Source: Pirellulaceae bacterium
GTDB lineage: Bacteria > Planctomycetota > Planctomycetia > Pirellulales > Pirellulaceae
Reading direction: 5' to 3'
Assembly (NCBI GenBank): GCA_029243025.1
Contig: JAQWSU010000044.1
Location: 43,728 to 107,727 of the forward strand
Length of the DNA stretch: 64,000 nt
Shown: one piece after another, positions 47,901 through 56,762 of the stretch
Layout of the letters: each line of letters starts with the position of its first letter
How positions within the stretch are numbered: the stretch's first letter is position 1
Made by a program: the position numbers and the translations under genes
The notes under the pieces: model-generated
What the model saw: only the letters and a program-made list of their open reading frames with translations
The model's database searches: none
What the model was told of the DNA's origin: nothing

Positions 47901-50900
47901 ACGCTCCCACGACCTATTTTCGTAGCACATTTTCTGTCGACGATCTGGACAAGGTCGACCTCTTGTCGGCGAGACTCGTCTACGATGACGCAGCTGCTGT
48001 TTATCTGAATGGTACGGAAGTCATCCGCACCGATAACTTAAGTCTCGACGCTAAATTCGACGATTATGCATCCGAGACGCGACCGAATCAGCAAGAAAAC
48101 GATTTTGTTCCATTTGAATTGCCTGCCGATCTATTGCTGCAGGGAGAAAACGTAATTGCAGTCGAAGTCCATCAAGCGGGCCCGAGCAGTTCTGACTTGT
48201 CCTTCGATCTGGAATTAACTGCAAGAGATGTAGAAATCATTGATGCGGAAGTGGTACCGGAGCTTGAGTTGTTTCCGGGGCTGAATCGTTATTCGGTGGT
48301 CGCTTTTGATCAGCCCTCAGCGGCGGGTGATATCGTCGACGAGCAAATCATTGATATTTGGTATGACGATGGCTCTTCCCTGCTTGTTTCAGCAGATATT
48401 GTCAGCGACACAACATGGTCAGCAGCCGAGGGCCCCTTCCTCGTTCAGTCCGATATTACGATTGCTGCTGGTGCGACGCTCACGATTGAGCCAGGAACAA
48501 CGGTCTTCTTTGGCAACAACGGACGTTTGACTGTGCGAGGTACAATCAATGCGATCGGTAAACCATTTCAAGAAGTAAGATTTACTCGTGAACCAGGTGC
48601 TGATGACTGGAATGGAATTCAGTTTCGCGACGCGATGTCGGATAACCGGATCGAATATGCGATTGTCGAGTATGGCGTTACTGGGGATGGAATGTTGGGA
48701 TTGGAAAATTCAAGTTTGGTGCTTGATCATGTGACGCTAGACAACACCGATCGGCGTCGCGTCCGATCGATCGATTCCTCACTCGTCATCCGAAATTCGA
48801 TCTTTACGAATATCTTTGATCCCGATGAAGCCCCCACGACCGATAATCAAAGCGAACACATTTGGGGGCGTGGGGTGCCGGAAAATGGTCAATGGATCAT
48901 CGAAGATAATGTCTTCGGACATATCACCGGTCACAATGACCACATTGATTTCGACGCGTCTCGTTTGCCAAATCCAATCTCCGTGATTCGCAATAACCGG
49001 TTTGTAGGTGGAGGCGACGATGCGCTGGATATGACCGGGGATGTCTGGATCGAGGGCAACCGATTCTATAATTTCATCAAGGATGAATTCAATACAGATC
49101 CCGGCGAATCCAATACCATTTCGTCGTCAGCTGGAACGTTTTGGACGATCGGCAATCTGTTTTCGAATGTCCAACATGCGTCGTTGGTCAAAGAAGATGC
49201 GTTCATGCACTTCATCAACAACACGGTTGTCAATGCCGAGTTTGCTCCACTCTATTTCGATTTGCCAGGGCAAACCGACGGACCCGGTCGAGGGGCCTAT
49301 GTCGAAAATAGTCTATTTCCACCGACGCCAACAAGCTTTGAGCAGATTCAACCCGACACGGATTTGATCGTCTCTCATTCTTTTCTGAGTGGCGATTTAA
49401 TGTCATTCGAAGGGAACGGGAATCTGTTTGGCAATGCGAACGTGAGGACTGATGGAACGCTTGCTGCCGGGTCATTTGCACTGGGAGCCGGCAGTGATGG
49501 CCAAGATATGGGTGCGGAAGTGACGCTGGGGGCGAGTCTACGTGGTGTGCCCGTGGGAACGACCGCCAAACGCGACGCCACGATCTTTGTTGGCGGCCCA
49601 ACCATTACGCACTTTCGTTACCGAATCGATGCGGGCGCAGAAAGCCAGGAATTACCCGTTGGGCAATCGATTCAGCTTGATGACTTGTCGGAAGGCATGC
49701 ATACGTTGGTCGTTACCGGAAAGAACCAATTAGGCAATTGGCAAAGCAATGATGATGCCACGACCGCGACTTGGACCGTCGATTCAGAATACCGACCGGC
49801 AGTCGTCATCAGCGAATTGCTCGCGACTAATAAGTCGGACAACTTGGACGAGACTGCGGCGGGCTGGATCGAATTGTTTAATCCCAGTTCAATGCCAATT
49901 GACTTAAGTAATTATTCCATTACCGATGATCGGGAACGTCCCACTCGGTTCGTCTTTCCCGCCGACACGGTGTTGGCCGCTGGGGAGCATCTGACTTTAT
50001 CAACGGAGCAGCCTGGAGATGGTGCGGCTGAAGGAGATCTCGGGTTTGCACTAAACGATGATGGCGAGGCCGTTTACCTGTTCGACGACGGAGCGACGAA
50101 AAATCTGGTGGATTCGGTTGAATTCGGACTCCAACTTCCCGGTCTTTCAATCAGTCGCCTGGGAGACGACGCCGAATGGGGATTGAGTGTGCCAACTCCC
50201 GGGTTGCCTAACCAAGCTCACCCTGTGGGCGAGGCAACAAGCATCGTAATCAACGAATGGCTTGCAAGTGGGCAGGTGCGTGTGGAGGCCGATTTCGTTG
50301 AACTCTACAACTCGGCAGATTTTCCGGTCGACCTGGGAGGACACTACTTATCCGATGATCCTTTCGCGATTCCGGATATGTCGGAATTCCGCCCTTTGTC
50401 CTTCATTGCCGCGAAGGGGTTTCGCACCCTGATTGCGGATGGCGACATCGATCGAGGCGCAGATCATTTGGATTTCCGAATTTCGCCTGATCTGGAACAG
50501 ATCGGATTCTTTTCACCTGATCTGACGCGGATTGATCTCGTCTTTTCTCCTCCTCAGACATCAGACGTATCGATGGGGCGAGTTCCCGACGGTGACAAGC
50601 GATTCGGATTTCGTAACGTACCAACACCGGGAGCTTCCAACGGTACCGAAAATACCGTCAACTTCGGATTTGGGCTCAACAGCGAATGGAAATATGACGC
50701 ATCGGGATCCAATCTGGAGACAGCATGGCGAGACCCAGAATACGATGACTCCGATTGGTCGTCAGGCCAAGCTTTGCTAGGTGTCAGGAACCGGCTGTTT
50801 GGGCTTTCGTTGCAAACGGAAATCGACTTTGACGCAACCACCTTATATTTGCGCAAAGCCTTTACTCTGGAAGATGAGATCGATTTGTCTCAAGTCGTGG

Positions 50901-52303
50901 CAGCCATTCGTGCTCAAGTTGATGATGGATTCATCGTCTATCTTAATGGCCAAGAGGTTGTCCGGCAGCGACTTCCTGATAGTGATGTTCGATTCAATAC
51001 AAGTGCTTCTGAGAGTGTATTCAACGCGCCAGTTGATGGGCCTTATCAAATTCCGGAAGGTCTATTGCAGGTAGGGGAAAATGTGTTTGCCGTTGAAGTT
51101 CATCAGGGACGAGCGGTCTTCTTTGATCAAGATCTGACCTTTGGTTTGTCGCTCGAAGGAACTGCAAAGATTAAGCAAGAAGATCCCTTTGAAGATTTAG
51201 ATCAAGGTGCTCGGATTACGGAACTGATGTACAACCCAGAGTCCAAGGGCAACATTGAGTTTGTAGAGATCACGAATGTTCTGGATCAACCTCTCGATCT
51301 CACTGGAGTCAGGTTGTCCACTGCCATTGAATTCGTCTTTCCCGATAGCATCCTGCAGCCGCATGAATCGGTTATCGTTGCGGAAGATGTCGAGGCCTTT
51401 AGAAATCACTACGGTGCACACGCGCGAGTGATTGGCGAGTATGAAGGCAAATTAGCGAATGGCGGAGAGTCAATCAGCTTGATTTTTCCTGAACCGTTCG
51501 ATGCGGCGATTCTACGTTTTAATTTCAGCGATCGTTGGTTCCCACAAACTGACGGCGAGGGATATTCTCTGGAGGTCGTTGATCCCCAGTTGCGAATTGA
51601 TCGTTGGTCCGAACTGGATGCTTGGCAAGCTAGCTCTTGGGTGGGCGGTTCACCAGGGTTCCTGGGAACGGATCGCCCGGGCGATTTCAACTCTGACGGC
51701 AAGCTCGATGTTCAAGATATCGATCTGATGTCTGACGCGGTCCGCGCTGGTGCGGGCGATTTTGATCTCGATCAAAATGGCACGGTAGATTTGGCTGATT
51801 TGGAAAATCTTGTCGAAACGATTTTCAATACCAGCATTGGAGACGCCAATTTGGATGGCCTCTTTAACTCAGGGGATTTGGTGACCGTGTTTCAGGCCGG
51901 TCAATACGAAGATGGTATCGTTGGTAACTCGACTTGGAGTAGCGGCGATTGGAACTGCGATACCGAGTTCTCAACCAGTGATCTCGTTTACGCATTTCAG
52001 CAAGGGCAGTATTCGGCCGCAAGTGTGGCAGTGCAGAACCGGAGGCCCGCTTCGCATGCCGCAGTGAGTCATCTCTTTGAGAGTACGGCAGCTGAATTGA
52101 CGAAGATGGAAGCCGATCAGTCGCCAGCAACGACGATGGTCGCTCGACGATCCTTGCAACTGCCGGAACTCGATCAGGTGGCTGCCGATTCGTTGTTTTC
52201 AGAGGTTCACCCGTCCCGCAGGTTTGCAAATAATGAGAATTGGCTGGAAGGCGAAGGCGATTCACCGTTTTTCGAATCTGAGCAAGCGACTTGGCGATTC
52301 TAA
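44996..52303 (+). CDS. Secreted multi-LTD, CotH, beta-helix, dockerin giant protein (2435 aa)
   Basis: The largest gene here. It opens with SELLESRQLLAVV, the LEPR-XLL-like motif. Rough order: lamin-tail domains (34-180, 188-310), Ig-like segment (370-480), CotH kinase-like domain (500-842; GIRLRGSASR, FTMIPYDLDSVFGN), galactose-binding-like sandwich (917-1078), right-handed beta-helix (1135-1435; LTIEPGTTVFFGNNGRLTV), lamin-tail domains (1601-1740, 1750-1882), second sandwich (1889-2060), a fifth lamin-tail domain (2072-2220), dockerin-like repeats (2228-2340; GDFNSDGKLDVQDIDL, GDWNCDTEFSTSDLVYAF), and a polar tail. ATG 45011 is an alternative start. Paralogous to the 36835 gene in domain order and dockerin. 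It likely displays multiple binding modules at the cell surface; what it binds cannot be read. Confidence 0.88.
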   Translation: MESISMRIESGRNHFRGRARRITSELLESRQLLAVVISEFMADNEATWADQDGDYSDWVEVRNTGDSSIDLQGWYLTDAADNPAKWQFPKQSLESGEQLVVFASGKDRREVAQELHTNFKLSSNGEYLGLMRPGGVAVEFEYAPIYPAQSGDVSYGVSPDGNQQGYFLTPTPGDLNTDSPIADLPQAVVISEIMYSLPRDGILDAERVDQEFIELHNLGSSDISLAGWRLIRGVNFEFPAVTLPAQGYLVVAADTDAFTQKYENVTNWVGGWEGKLSNRGETIELVDGLGNVIDQLRYASEGDWAIRTVGPDDRGSTGWIWSAGHDGGNKSLELVNRFVSNDFGQNWTSSLVDGGTPGSSNSTADANSAPLIFDVLHQPAIPKTNEAVTVSAVIKDDAIGANARLHWKIDTEAEFNTVVMLDDGQGSDGLAGDSLFSATIPPQADRTVIEFFVEAVDVANHQRTWPAATSNQLQEANALYQVLDDFDQDQRWNPENPPVYFQIMTNAERQAFTDVNRQSDAQFNATFISVDGSGVDVHYNTGIRLRGSASRNNAVPSNRINFPNDRDFQGFRRINLNAASAVNNIAGAALFRLAGVEMADARGVRMYSNGVDLRNGFYAHVEQMDSDFVDLHYPEDSAGNLYRGRRPDESPPGGEGAGLAYLGTESAPYVSYGKNTNASEADWSDVIQLTDLLNNSPAETYVQDVQQVANVQQWFRAFAMNSLIGNTEAGLFTGDDLGDDYAMYRGETDTRFTMIPYDLDSVFGNAGRDLDEPRGVPALDRLMTHPEFRYQFYHEYEDLIQNVIRTDQTEETIRQVLRGVATESRIEEILGFLEQRAQNVIDDINQVVSIGANTEIVSGLPRTNLPELTLSGRAPESSTLSMTVNGQEVIDISANRSWEFNIAGNQKVESQILIEAGSAWNYLDDGSDQGAVWRDAGFDDQAWAVGPAQLGYGDDDEQTVISNGGGADNAPTTYFRSTFSVDDLDKVDLLSARLVYDDAAAVYLNGTEVIRTDNLSLDAKFDDYASETRPNQQENDFVPFELPADLLLQGENVIAVEVHQAGPSSSDLSFDLELTARDVEIIDAEVVPELELFPGLNRYSVVAFDQPSAAGDIVDEQIIDIWYDDGSSLLVSADIVSDTTWSAAEGPFLVQSDITIAAGATLTIEPGTTVFFGNNGRLTVRGTINAIGKPFQEVRFTREPGADDWNGIQFRDAMSDNRIEYAIVEYGVTGDGMLGLENSSLVLDHVTLDNTDRRRVRSIDSSLVIRNSIFTNIFDPDEAPTTDNQSEHIWGRGVPENGQWIIEDNVFGHITGHNDHIDFDASRLPNPISVIRNNRFVGGGDDALDMTGDVWIEGNRFYNFIKDEFNTDPGESNTISSSAGTFWTIGNLFSNVQHASLVKEDAFMHFINNTVVNAEFAPLYFDLPGQTDGPGRGAYVENSLFPPTPTSFEQIQPDTDLIVSHSFLSGDLMSFEGNGNLFGNANVRTDGTLAAGSFALGAGSDGQDMGAEVTLGASLRGVPVGTTAKRDATIFVGGPTITHFRYRIDAGAESQELPVGQSIQLDDLSEGMHTLVVTGKNQLGNWQSNDDATTATWTVDSEYRPAVVISELLATNKSDNLDETAAGWIELFNPSSMPIDLSNYSITDDRERPTRFVFPADTVLAAGEHLTLSTEQPGDGAAEGDLGFALNDDGEAVYLFDDGATKNLVDSVEFGLQLPGLSISRLGDDAEWGLSVPTPGLPNQAHPVGEATSIVINEWLASGQVRVEADFVELYNSADFPVDLGGHYLSDDPFAIPDMSEFRPLSFIAAKGFRTLIADGDIDRGADHLDFRISPDLEQIGFFSPDLTRIDLVFSPPQTSDVSMGRVPDGDKRFGFRNVPTPGASNGTENTVNFGFGLNSEWKYDASGSNLETAWRDPEYDDSDWSSGQALLGVRNRLFGLSLQTEIDFDATTLYLRKAFTLEDEIDLSQVVAAIRAQVDDGFIVYLNGQEVVRQRLPDSDVRFNTSASESVFNAPVDGPYQIPEGLLQVGENVFAVEVHQGRAVFFDQDLTFGLSLEGTAKIKQEDPFEDLDQGARITELMYNPESKGNIEFVEITNVLDQPLDLTGVRLSTAIEFVFPDSILQPHESVIVAEDVEAFRNHYGAHARVIGEYEGKLANGGESISLIFPEPFDAAILRFNFSDRWFPQTDGEGYSLEVVDPQLRIDRWSELDAWQASSWVGGSPGFLGTDRPGDFNSDGKLDVQDIDLMSDAVRAGAGDFDLDQNGTVDLADLENLVETIFNTSIGDANLDGLFNSGDLVTVFQAGQYEDGIVGNSTWSSGDWNCDTEFSTSDLVYAFQQGQYSAASVAVQNRRPASHAAVSHLFESTAAELTKMEADQSPATTMVARRSLQLPELDQVAADSLFSEVHPSRRFANNENWLEGEGDSPFFESEQATWRF

Positions 52304-52331
52304 GCCCATATCCGAATCCTTGAGTTGCCAG

Positions 52332-52370
52332 CTGAATCACGATTTGGCAAGCTGCCAAATACTGATTCAG
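52332..52370. terminator. Bidirectional hairpin between convergent genes
   Basis: CTGAATCA (52332-52339) pairs with TGATTCAG (52363-52370), and inside it TTTGGCA (52343-52349) pairs with TGCCAAA (52353-52359), leaving a 3-base internal loop on each side and a 3-base AGC end loop. It sits between the stops of the CotH giant (52303) and the DUF1501 gene (52410), where a shared terminator would be expected. Confidence 0.6.
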
Positions 52371-52409
52371 TAGCCTGCTCGCACTGTGTGGCTGATGGTC
52401 GGCGATCGG

Positions 52410-53882
52410 TCAGACGACCAGCTCTTTGATTGGCTTATGTTTTTCGATCGCCTGGAGTGCCGTACGGGACACGCCTCTTGCGATACGTAGTTTTCCTACG
52501 TCAAAAATCGTATGCATGATCGTACTCATCATCATTTGGGGAGTAACCGGGTCTGTGGCGGGGTACGCATTGTTGCGATCTGATCGTCCGATCACTTGTC
52601 CCATGGGAAGCCCTCCACCAGACATCGCCAGCGTTCCTAGATTAGCCCAATGGTCGCGTCCTCCATTCTTATTGATTTTCGGCGTTCTACCGAAATCACC
52701 GGTGATCACCAGCAGTATTTTGTCGGTCAATTCGCGATCCTTCAGGTCATCAATAAATGCGCTGACCGCCTTATCGACTGTACGGCCTAACATGTTCATG
52801 CCGTCAATCATGCCCGGATTGTTGCCGTCCGCATGCATGTCCCAGCCGGCTGAGTGAACGGTGACAAAACCGGCGCCATTCTCAACCAAACGTCGAGCCA
52901 GCAGCATTTGTTTGCCGAGATTGGATTTTCGAAAAACCTTTTTTCCAATCATCGTCTCACTGGTATCGTACTTCTCGACCAACCGTTTTGATTCACGCGT
53001 TAAATCGAAGACCTTTGAAGCGTTCCCAAGAATTAGGTCGAAAGCTTGCTGCTGATATTGTGATGTGGTTCGAATTTGATTCGATTCGACTTGGCGTTTC
53101 ATGCGGTCGATGGAAGTTAACAGGGCCATGCGATCATCGAGTTGATCCTGTGAAATGGCCAATTGCATGTCGGCTGCAAAGGAACCCTTCTTGGAGGAGC
53201 TGCCGTTGTTAATGCGTCGTATGCTTGATCGCTGGTGTTGAGGTGGCAGATGCGATGAATCGTGATGTCGGAACGGTGATAAACCTGGGCCGAGCTGGCC
53301 CGGCCAAGAGCCCTTCACCACACGTTTTACTTCGCTGCTGTACTGACCGTCGAGTTCTGCATGGGTCAGCAGCAAGTAGGTCGGCAAGCCTGTAACTTCA
53401 TGGTTTAATCCTCGCAGTCGAGCGTATAGCGAACCCATGGAGAATCCCGTCTTGCCATCACCTTTCGGATCGGTACCGCCGGATAGCACATGAACATGGG
53501 CTTGCTCGTGTCCGCCAATGGGGTGCTGATGAGATCGCACGATGGCTAACTGTTTCGCCCGTTTGGCCAGTTCGGGAAACGTCGAACCAAAAGTTACACC
53601 CGGCAAGGATGTCTTGGTTTCACCATTCATGCTCCGATGGGGCGCCGGAGCATCCATGTTGGGGTTGAAAGTTTCGATATGGCTTGCACCGCCAGAAAGA
53701 TAGAGCAAGACAACTGCCTTATCACGCAGGAAATCTGCCCTCATCGATTCCGCCTGGGCTCGAACCGATAGCAGGCCCGGCAAGGTCAGACCGGTCATGC
53801 CGAGCGCACCCACTTGCAGGAAATCTCGGCGAGAGACCCCTGAGCAATCGGGTGCTCCCGTTTGGGTCGTGATTGTGAACAT
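52410..53882 (-). CDS. DUF1501 secreted protein
   Basis: A 490-residue DUF1501 protein. The ATG at 53882 follows GGGGAG and is preferred to a TTG six codons earlier. The twin-arginine signal is SRRDFLQVGALGMTGLTLPG. Family marks are AVVLLYLSGGASHIETFNPN, IVRSHQHPIGGHEQAHVHVL, LLVITGDFGRTPKINKNGG and GGLPMGQVIGRSDR. Between about residues 205 and 250 it has a Ser/His-rich insertion (HHDSSHLPPQHQRSS) not seen in the other three copies here. Its stop faces that of the 2435-residue giant across 106 bp. No cytochrome partner is nearby. Confidence 0.93.
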   Translation of the reverse strand: MFTITTQTGAPDCSGVSRRDFLQVGALGMTGLTLPGLLSVRAQAESMRADFLRDKAVVLLYLSGGASHIETFNPNMDAPAPHRSMNGETKTSLPGVTFGSTFPELAKRAKQLAIVRSHQHPIGGHEQAHVHVLSGGTDPKGDGKTGFSMGSLYARLRGLNHEVTGLPTYLLLTHAELDGQYSSEVKRVVKGSWPGQLGPGLSPFRHHDSSHLPPQHQRSSIRRINNGSSSKKGSFAADMQLAISQDQLDDRMALLTSIDRMKRQVESNQIRTTSQYQQQAFDLILGNASKVFDLTRESKRLVEKYDTSETMIGKKVFRKSNLGKQMLLARRLVENGAGFVTVHSAGWDMHADGNNPGMIDGMNMLGRTVDKAVSAFIDDLKDRELTDKILLVITGDFGRTPKINKNGGRDHWANLGTLAMSGGGLPMGQVIGRSDRNNAYPATDPVTPQMMMSTIMHTIFDVGKLRIARGVSRTALQAIEKHKPIKELVV

Positions 53883-54048
53883 CGTATCTCGACTCCCCAA
53901 AAAAGTGACGATTCGATTACGAGCGTGGTTTCAAGCTCAGTGAGCCTGCCGTGGCTGACTTTGCGACTGTGTTAATATTATACGCTGATGAAGGACCATG
54001 GTTGAACTGCGAATTTGGCCGCCTTTTCCGGCTGGTTTCGCTGGCCAT

Positions 54049-55839
54049 TCAAGCGAGATAATCAGCCATCGGGGCCTTGGATTCGACATAGCGTCGGTGT
54101 CCATCCACGTAGGAATCGTGGACTAATTTGTCGATTGACTCGAGAGCCATAAATCGATCGCTGAAACCAGGGACGTGTGGGTCAATGGTCAAGCGAGCCG
54201 ATTGGATGAATTGAGCGATCAAATCTTTCGGGTTTTCGTTGCCGATTGCCAATCGGATGGTTGTCGCACCAATTCCACCGGCAGCCAATGTTACTTCGTC
54301 AAGTTCTGAATGGGTCGTTAAAGCCGGACAGCTGACAATCGTGTTTGATTGGCCCAAACTGATCATGTGGGCAAACATCGGTTCTAAGGAATCGAAGAAT
54401 CGCTGAAACACCTCGGCTGGAACGCCCTCGATGTCGATCGTGAAGAGGGGTGCCGGCAACCCGAGAAAAAGTAACTTTTGACGAAGGGCGGAATTTTCGT
54501 TGTCGGGCAAAGCGTTGCAGTGCACTTGTATCTGTGGATGGGAATCGAAAAATCTTGCCAGGATTTCGGTGTTAATGCATTTGTTCAACATGCGAACACC
54601 AAGTGTTCGCACACCTTGAATTACTTCGAAGGCTGCATCGGCATTCAGGAACGCTCCTTTGACGTAATAGACATTCCAGAACATCGTTTCGTTCCAGGCT
54701 ACACCATTGATCGTTGCTCCTTTGGGAGCGAACATATCGTGGTTGCGACCAATCACCACGCCCGCAATCGTCGATCCGGTTCCCGACAAATCTTTTGTGT
54801 AGCTGTGTATCACAAAGTCCGGTCGTTCGTTTGGATCTTCACGCTGTAACGGCTGAACCAAGAAAGGAGTTCCGACCGTGGCGTCGAGTATGACACGAAG
54901 TCCTTTTGCATGGGCTGATCGACAGATGCCGGGAACGTCCAGCACGTAGCCGTGCGGATTGCATGGTGATTCAATGTAAACGTAGGCTTGTCTGCCAGCT
55001 GCGAAACGGTCAGCAAAATTTTGTTGAGTTCGTTTCCAGCATTCTTCAAAATCATCGACGCTTGACCCGGCAAATGACTCGACTCCAATTCTCAAATTGG
55101 AGGGTTTCGCGTACCAATCGTGAATCAATTGATGAGCACCCCCATAGATGTTGCGACTGCTGATCAGTACGTCATCTCGTCCAAGCAGGTGGGATAAGAC
55201 ACCATCAATGGCTGCCATGCCACTGTTGAAGTTCCAGGCAAAATACTCAGTCGAATACGGGCCCGCTTCGATATCGACGATGAAATTTGCCAGCGAAACG
55301 GAAGTCGGATTCAGGAGTCGGGAATAAATTTCTAGCAGCAACTCTTTTCCCTGGAACGCGTCTTCAATCCATTCAGCACAGGCGTAAACGTAGGTTGCCG
55401 TTCTCGCAATGACCGGGGTTGCCGAAAAAATTGCAGTCACATTGTCGAAAACCGCATAAGGTCCCTTCGCAGATTGCGTTTGGTAGTCGAGTTTGAGTGT
55501 TTGGTAGCTGCGACGAAATGGGTTTTGCAGCATGTCCAGCAGCTTAGCCGTTTGAAAGGAAAGGAATTTCTTGGCGTTGAAGTAAGCGATCCGATCCGAC
55601 CGGTCGAGATGATTGATTGACTCTTGGGTCAAACGCCAAAGTGCATCCATGTCGGCACCCGTTTCATACAGTCGTCGCGCAACGTTCGCTAACGCTCGAC
55701 CTTGATCGCTTGCAGGGTCGATCCCGAAGTGAACAAGCTGCTCAGTCACGAGTTCACTGACGTCGCTCGCTGCTGTTGTGTTTCGACGTGGCGATAGATT
55801 TCGCATCGCCGCCAAGGCTGCGAGTTGGGGATCCGACAT
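54049..55839 (-). CDS. PLP-dependent Cys/Met-metabolism-type enzyme with N-terminal extension
   Basis: A 596-residue PLP enzyme of the cystathionine gamma-synthase-like fold. The Schiff-base lysine is in HSYTKDLSGTGS (K349); AYVYIESPCNPHGYVLDVPG and VILDATVGTPF supply the cofactor-binding aspartate and neighbours; NFNSGMAAIDG and SSRNIYGGAH match the phosphate-binding part. Family members are near 400 residues; this one carries about 150 extra helical residues at the N-terminus. ATG 55839 follows GGGAGAAG and is chosen over the upstream in-frame ATG at 55944, which has none. Reaction (gamma-synthase, beta- or gamma-lyase) is uncertain. Its start is 923 bp from the divergent glutamine synthetase gene. 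Confidence 0.88.
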   Translation of the reverse strand: MSDPQLAALAAMRNLSPRRNTTAASDVSELVTEQLVHFGIDPASDQGRALANVARRLYETGADMDALWRLTQESINHLDRSDRIAYFNAKKFLSFQTAKLLDMLQNPFRRSYQTLKLDYQTQSAKGPYAVFDNVTAIFSATPVIARTATYVYACAEWIEDAFQGKELLLEIYSRLLNPTSVSLANFIVDIEAGPYSTEYFAWNFNSGMAAIDGVLSHLLGRDDVLISSRNIYGGAHQLIHDWYAKPSNLRIGVESFAGSSVDDFEECWKRTQQNFADRFAAGRQAYVYIESPCNPHGYVLDVPGICRSAHAKGLRVILDATVGTPFLVQPLQREDPNERPDFVIHSYTKDLSGTGSTIAGVVIGRNHDMFAPKGATINGVAWNETMFWNVYYVKGAFLNADAAFEVIQGVRTLGVRMLNKCINTEILARFFDSHPQIQVHCNALPDNENSALRQKLLFLGLPAPLFTIDIEGVPAEVFQRFFDSLEPMFAHMISLGQSNTIVSCPALTTHSELDEVTLAAGGIGATTIRLAIGNENPKDLIAQFIQSARLTIDPHVPGFSDRFMALESIDKLVHDSYVDGHRRYVESKAPMADYLA

Positions 55840-56762
55840 GCCTATCACTTCTCCCTGATTCTTTGTCTTAAGATGCGTGAATTCCGCCCAATTGTAGCAG
55901 GTTAATAGGATCGACTCGGTCAGCTGTCGGTTGAATTCAATCAAGGATGTTGATGACCGCCGAAAACGGTTGAAGGGAGAGATCAGCAGCTTGCGATCGC
56001 CGATCCGTATCGAATTTCAGGCTGTGCAGTCGGCAAGTTGGAGTGGATTGTCACCGATTGGCCGCATTGTTTTCAGAAACGTTTCCGATTGCAAAGGGGA
56101 CGGGAGTTAGGTTGTCTGACGAGTTGTCAGCGTTGAATTCAGGTCGCATCGCGCTGCCAGGCCAACTTTGCCCGCTGCCTGCCGTAATGTCGGGTTTCGA
56201 TCTACTTGGTGGCCAGCTCCCTGCTCAGCGGTGGAGATGGGTGCGGGGAGCCTTTGCCGCGTTCGGTCGTTCGGCGCGTCGGCAGATCGGCGAATCGCTC
56301 GGAGTGCCTTCTCACTGGCGGAACTTTCCGCCGTCTCAGGATCCTTCGAATCGCGGTGGGTTGGCCGGCGTTCGACGGAAGGCAGGCTGGGAAAAATTAC
56401 CGTTGAGAGCCGTTTTTTTTTTCGCTTTGGGGTGAGCGAGGAAGGGTCGAATTATGCCGCATTTTTAGGCAAGCAACAGAGGTAGTGCTATGTTTGTGAG
56501 CGAGCGGGGTGGAGCCCCTTGCATACAACGTTGAATTCCTTACGATCATAGGCACTATTCGCGTCATCGGTACGCGATTTGCTGACTCGAGACTCCGCCT
56601 GAAGTCTTTCAGACACCGAAAAGGCGGCTGTGTGCTGGTAAGAGCTTTCTGGGCTGGTTGAGCCTCGGGGGGAAAATTGGTTCGCAGATCGATGTTTGGC
56701 GTCCTGCAGTCGACAGGCTTTGACATTTCCCATTCCTCTTGGAAAAAGGACGAACTTCAGCC
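55840..56762. other. Divergent intergenic region, 923 bp
   Basis: Separates the divergent PLP enzyme and glutamine synthetase genes. The part 56040-56490 is open in all three plus frames at once, a sign of base composition rather than coding; none has a recognisable domain. Promoters for both genes must lie here. I could not identify a nitrogen-regulation site with confidence. Confidence 0.5.

Noticed and set aside
56043..56485. Three overlapping plus-strand frames before glnII
   Set aside because: All three frames are open at once because of base composition; none shows a domain, signal peptide or ribosome binding site.
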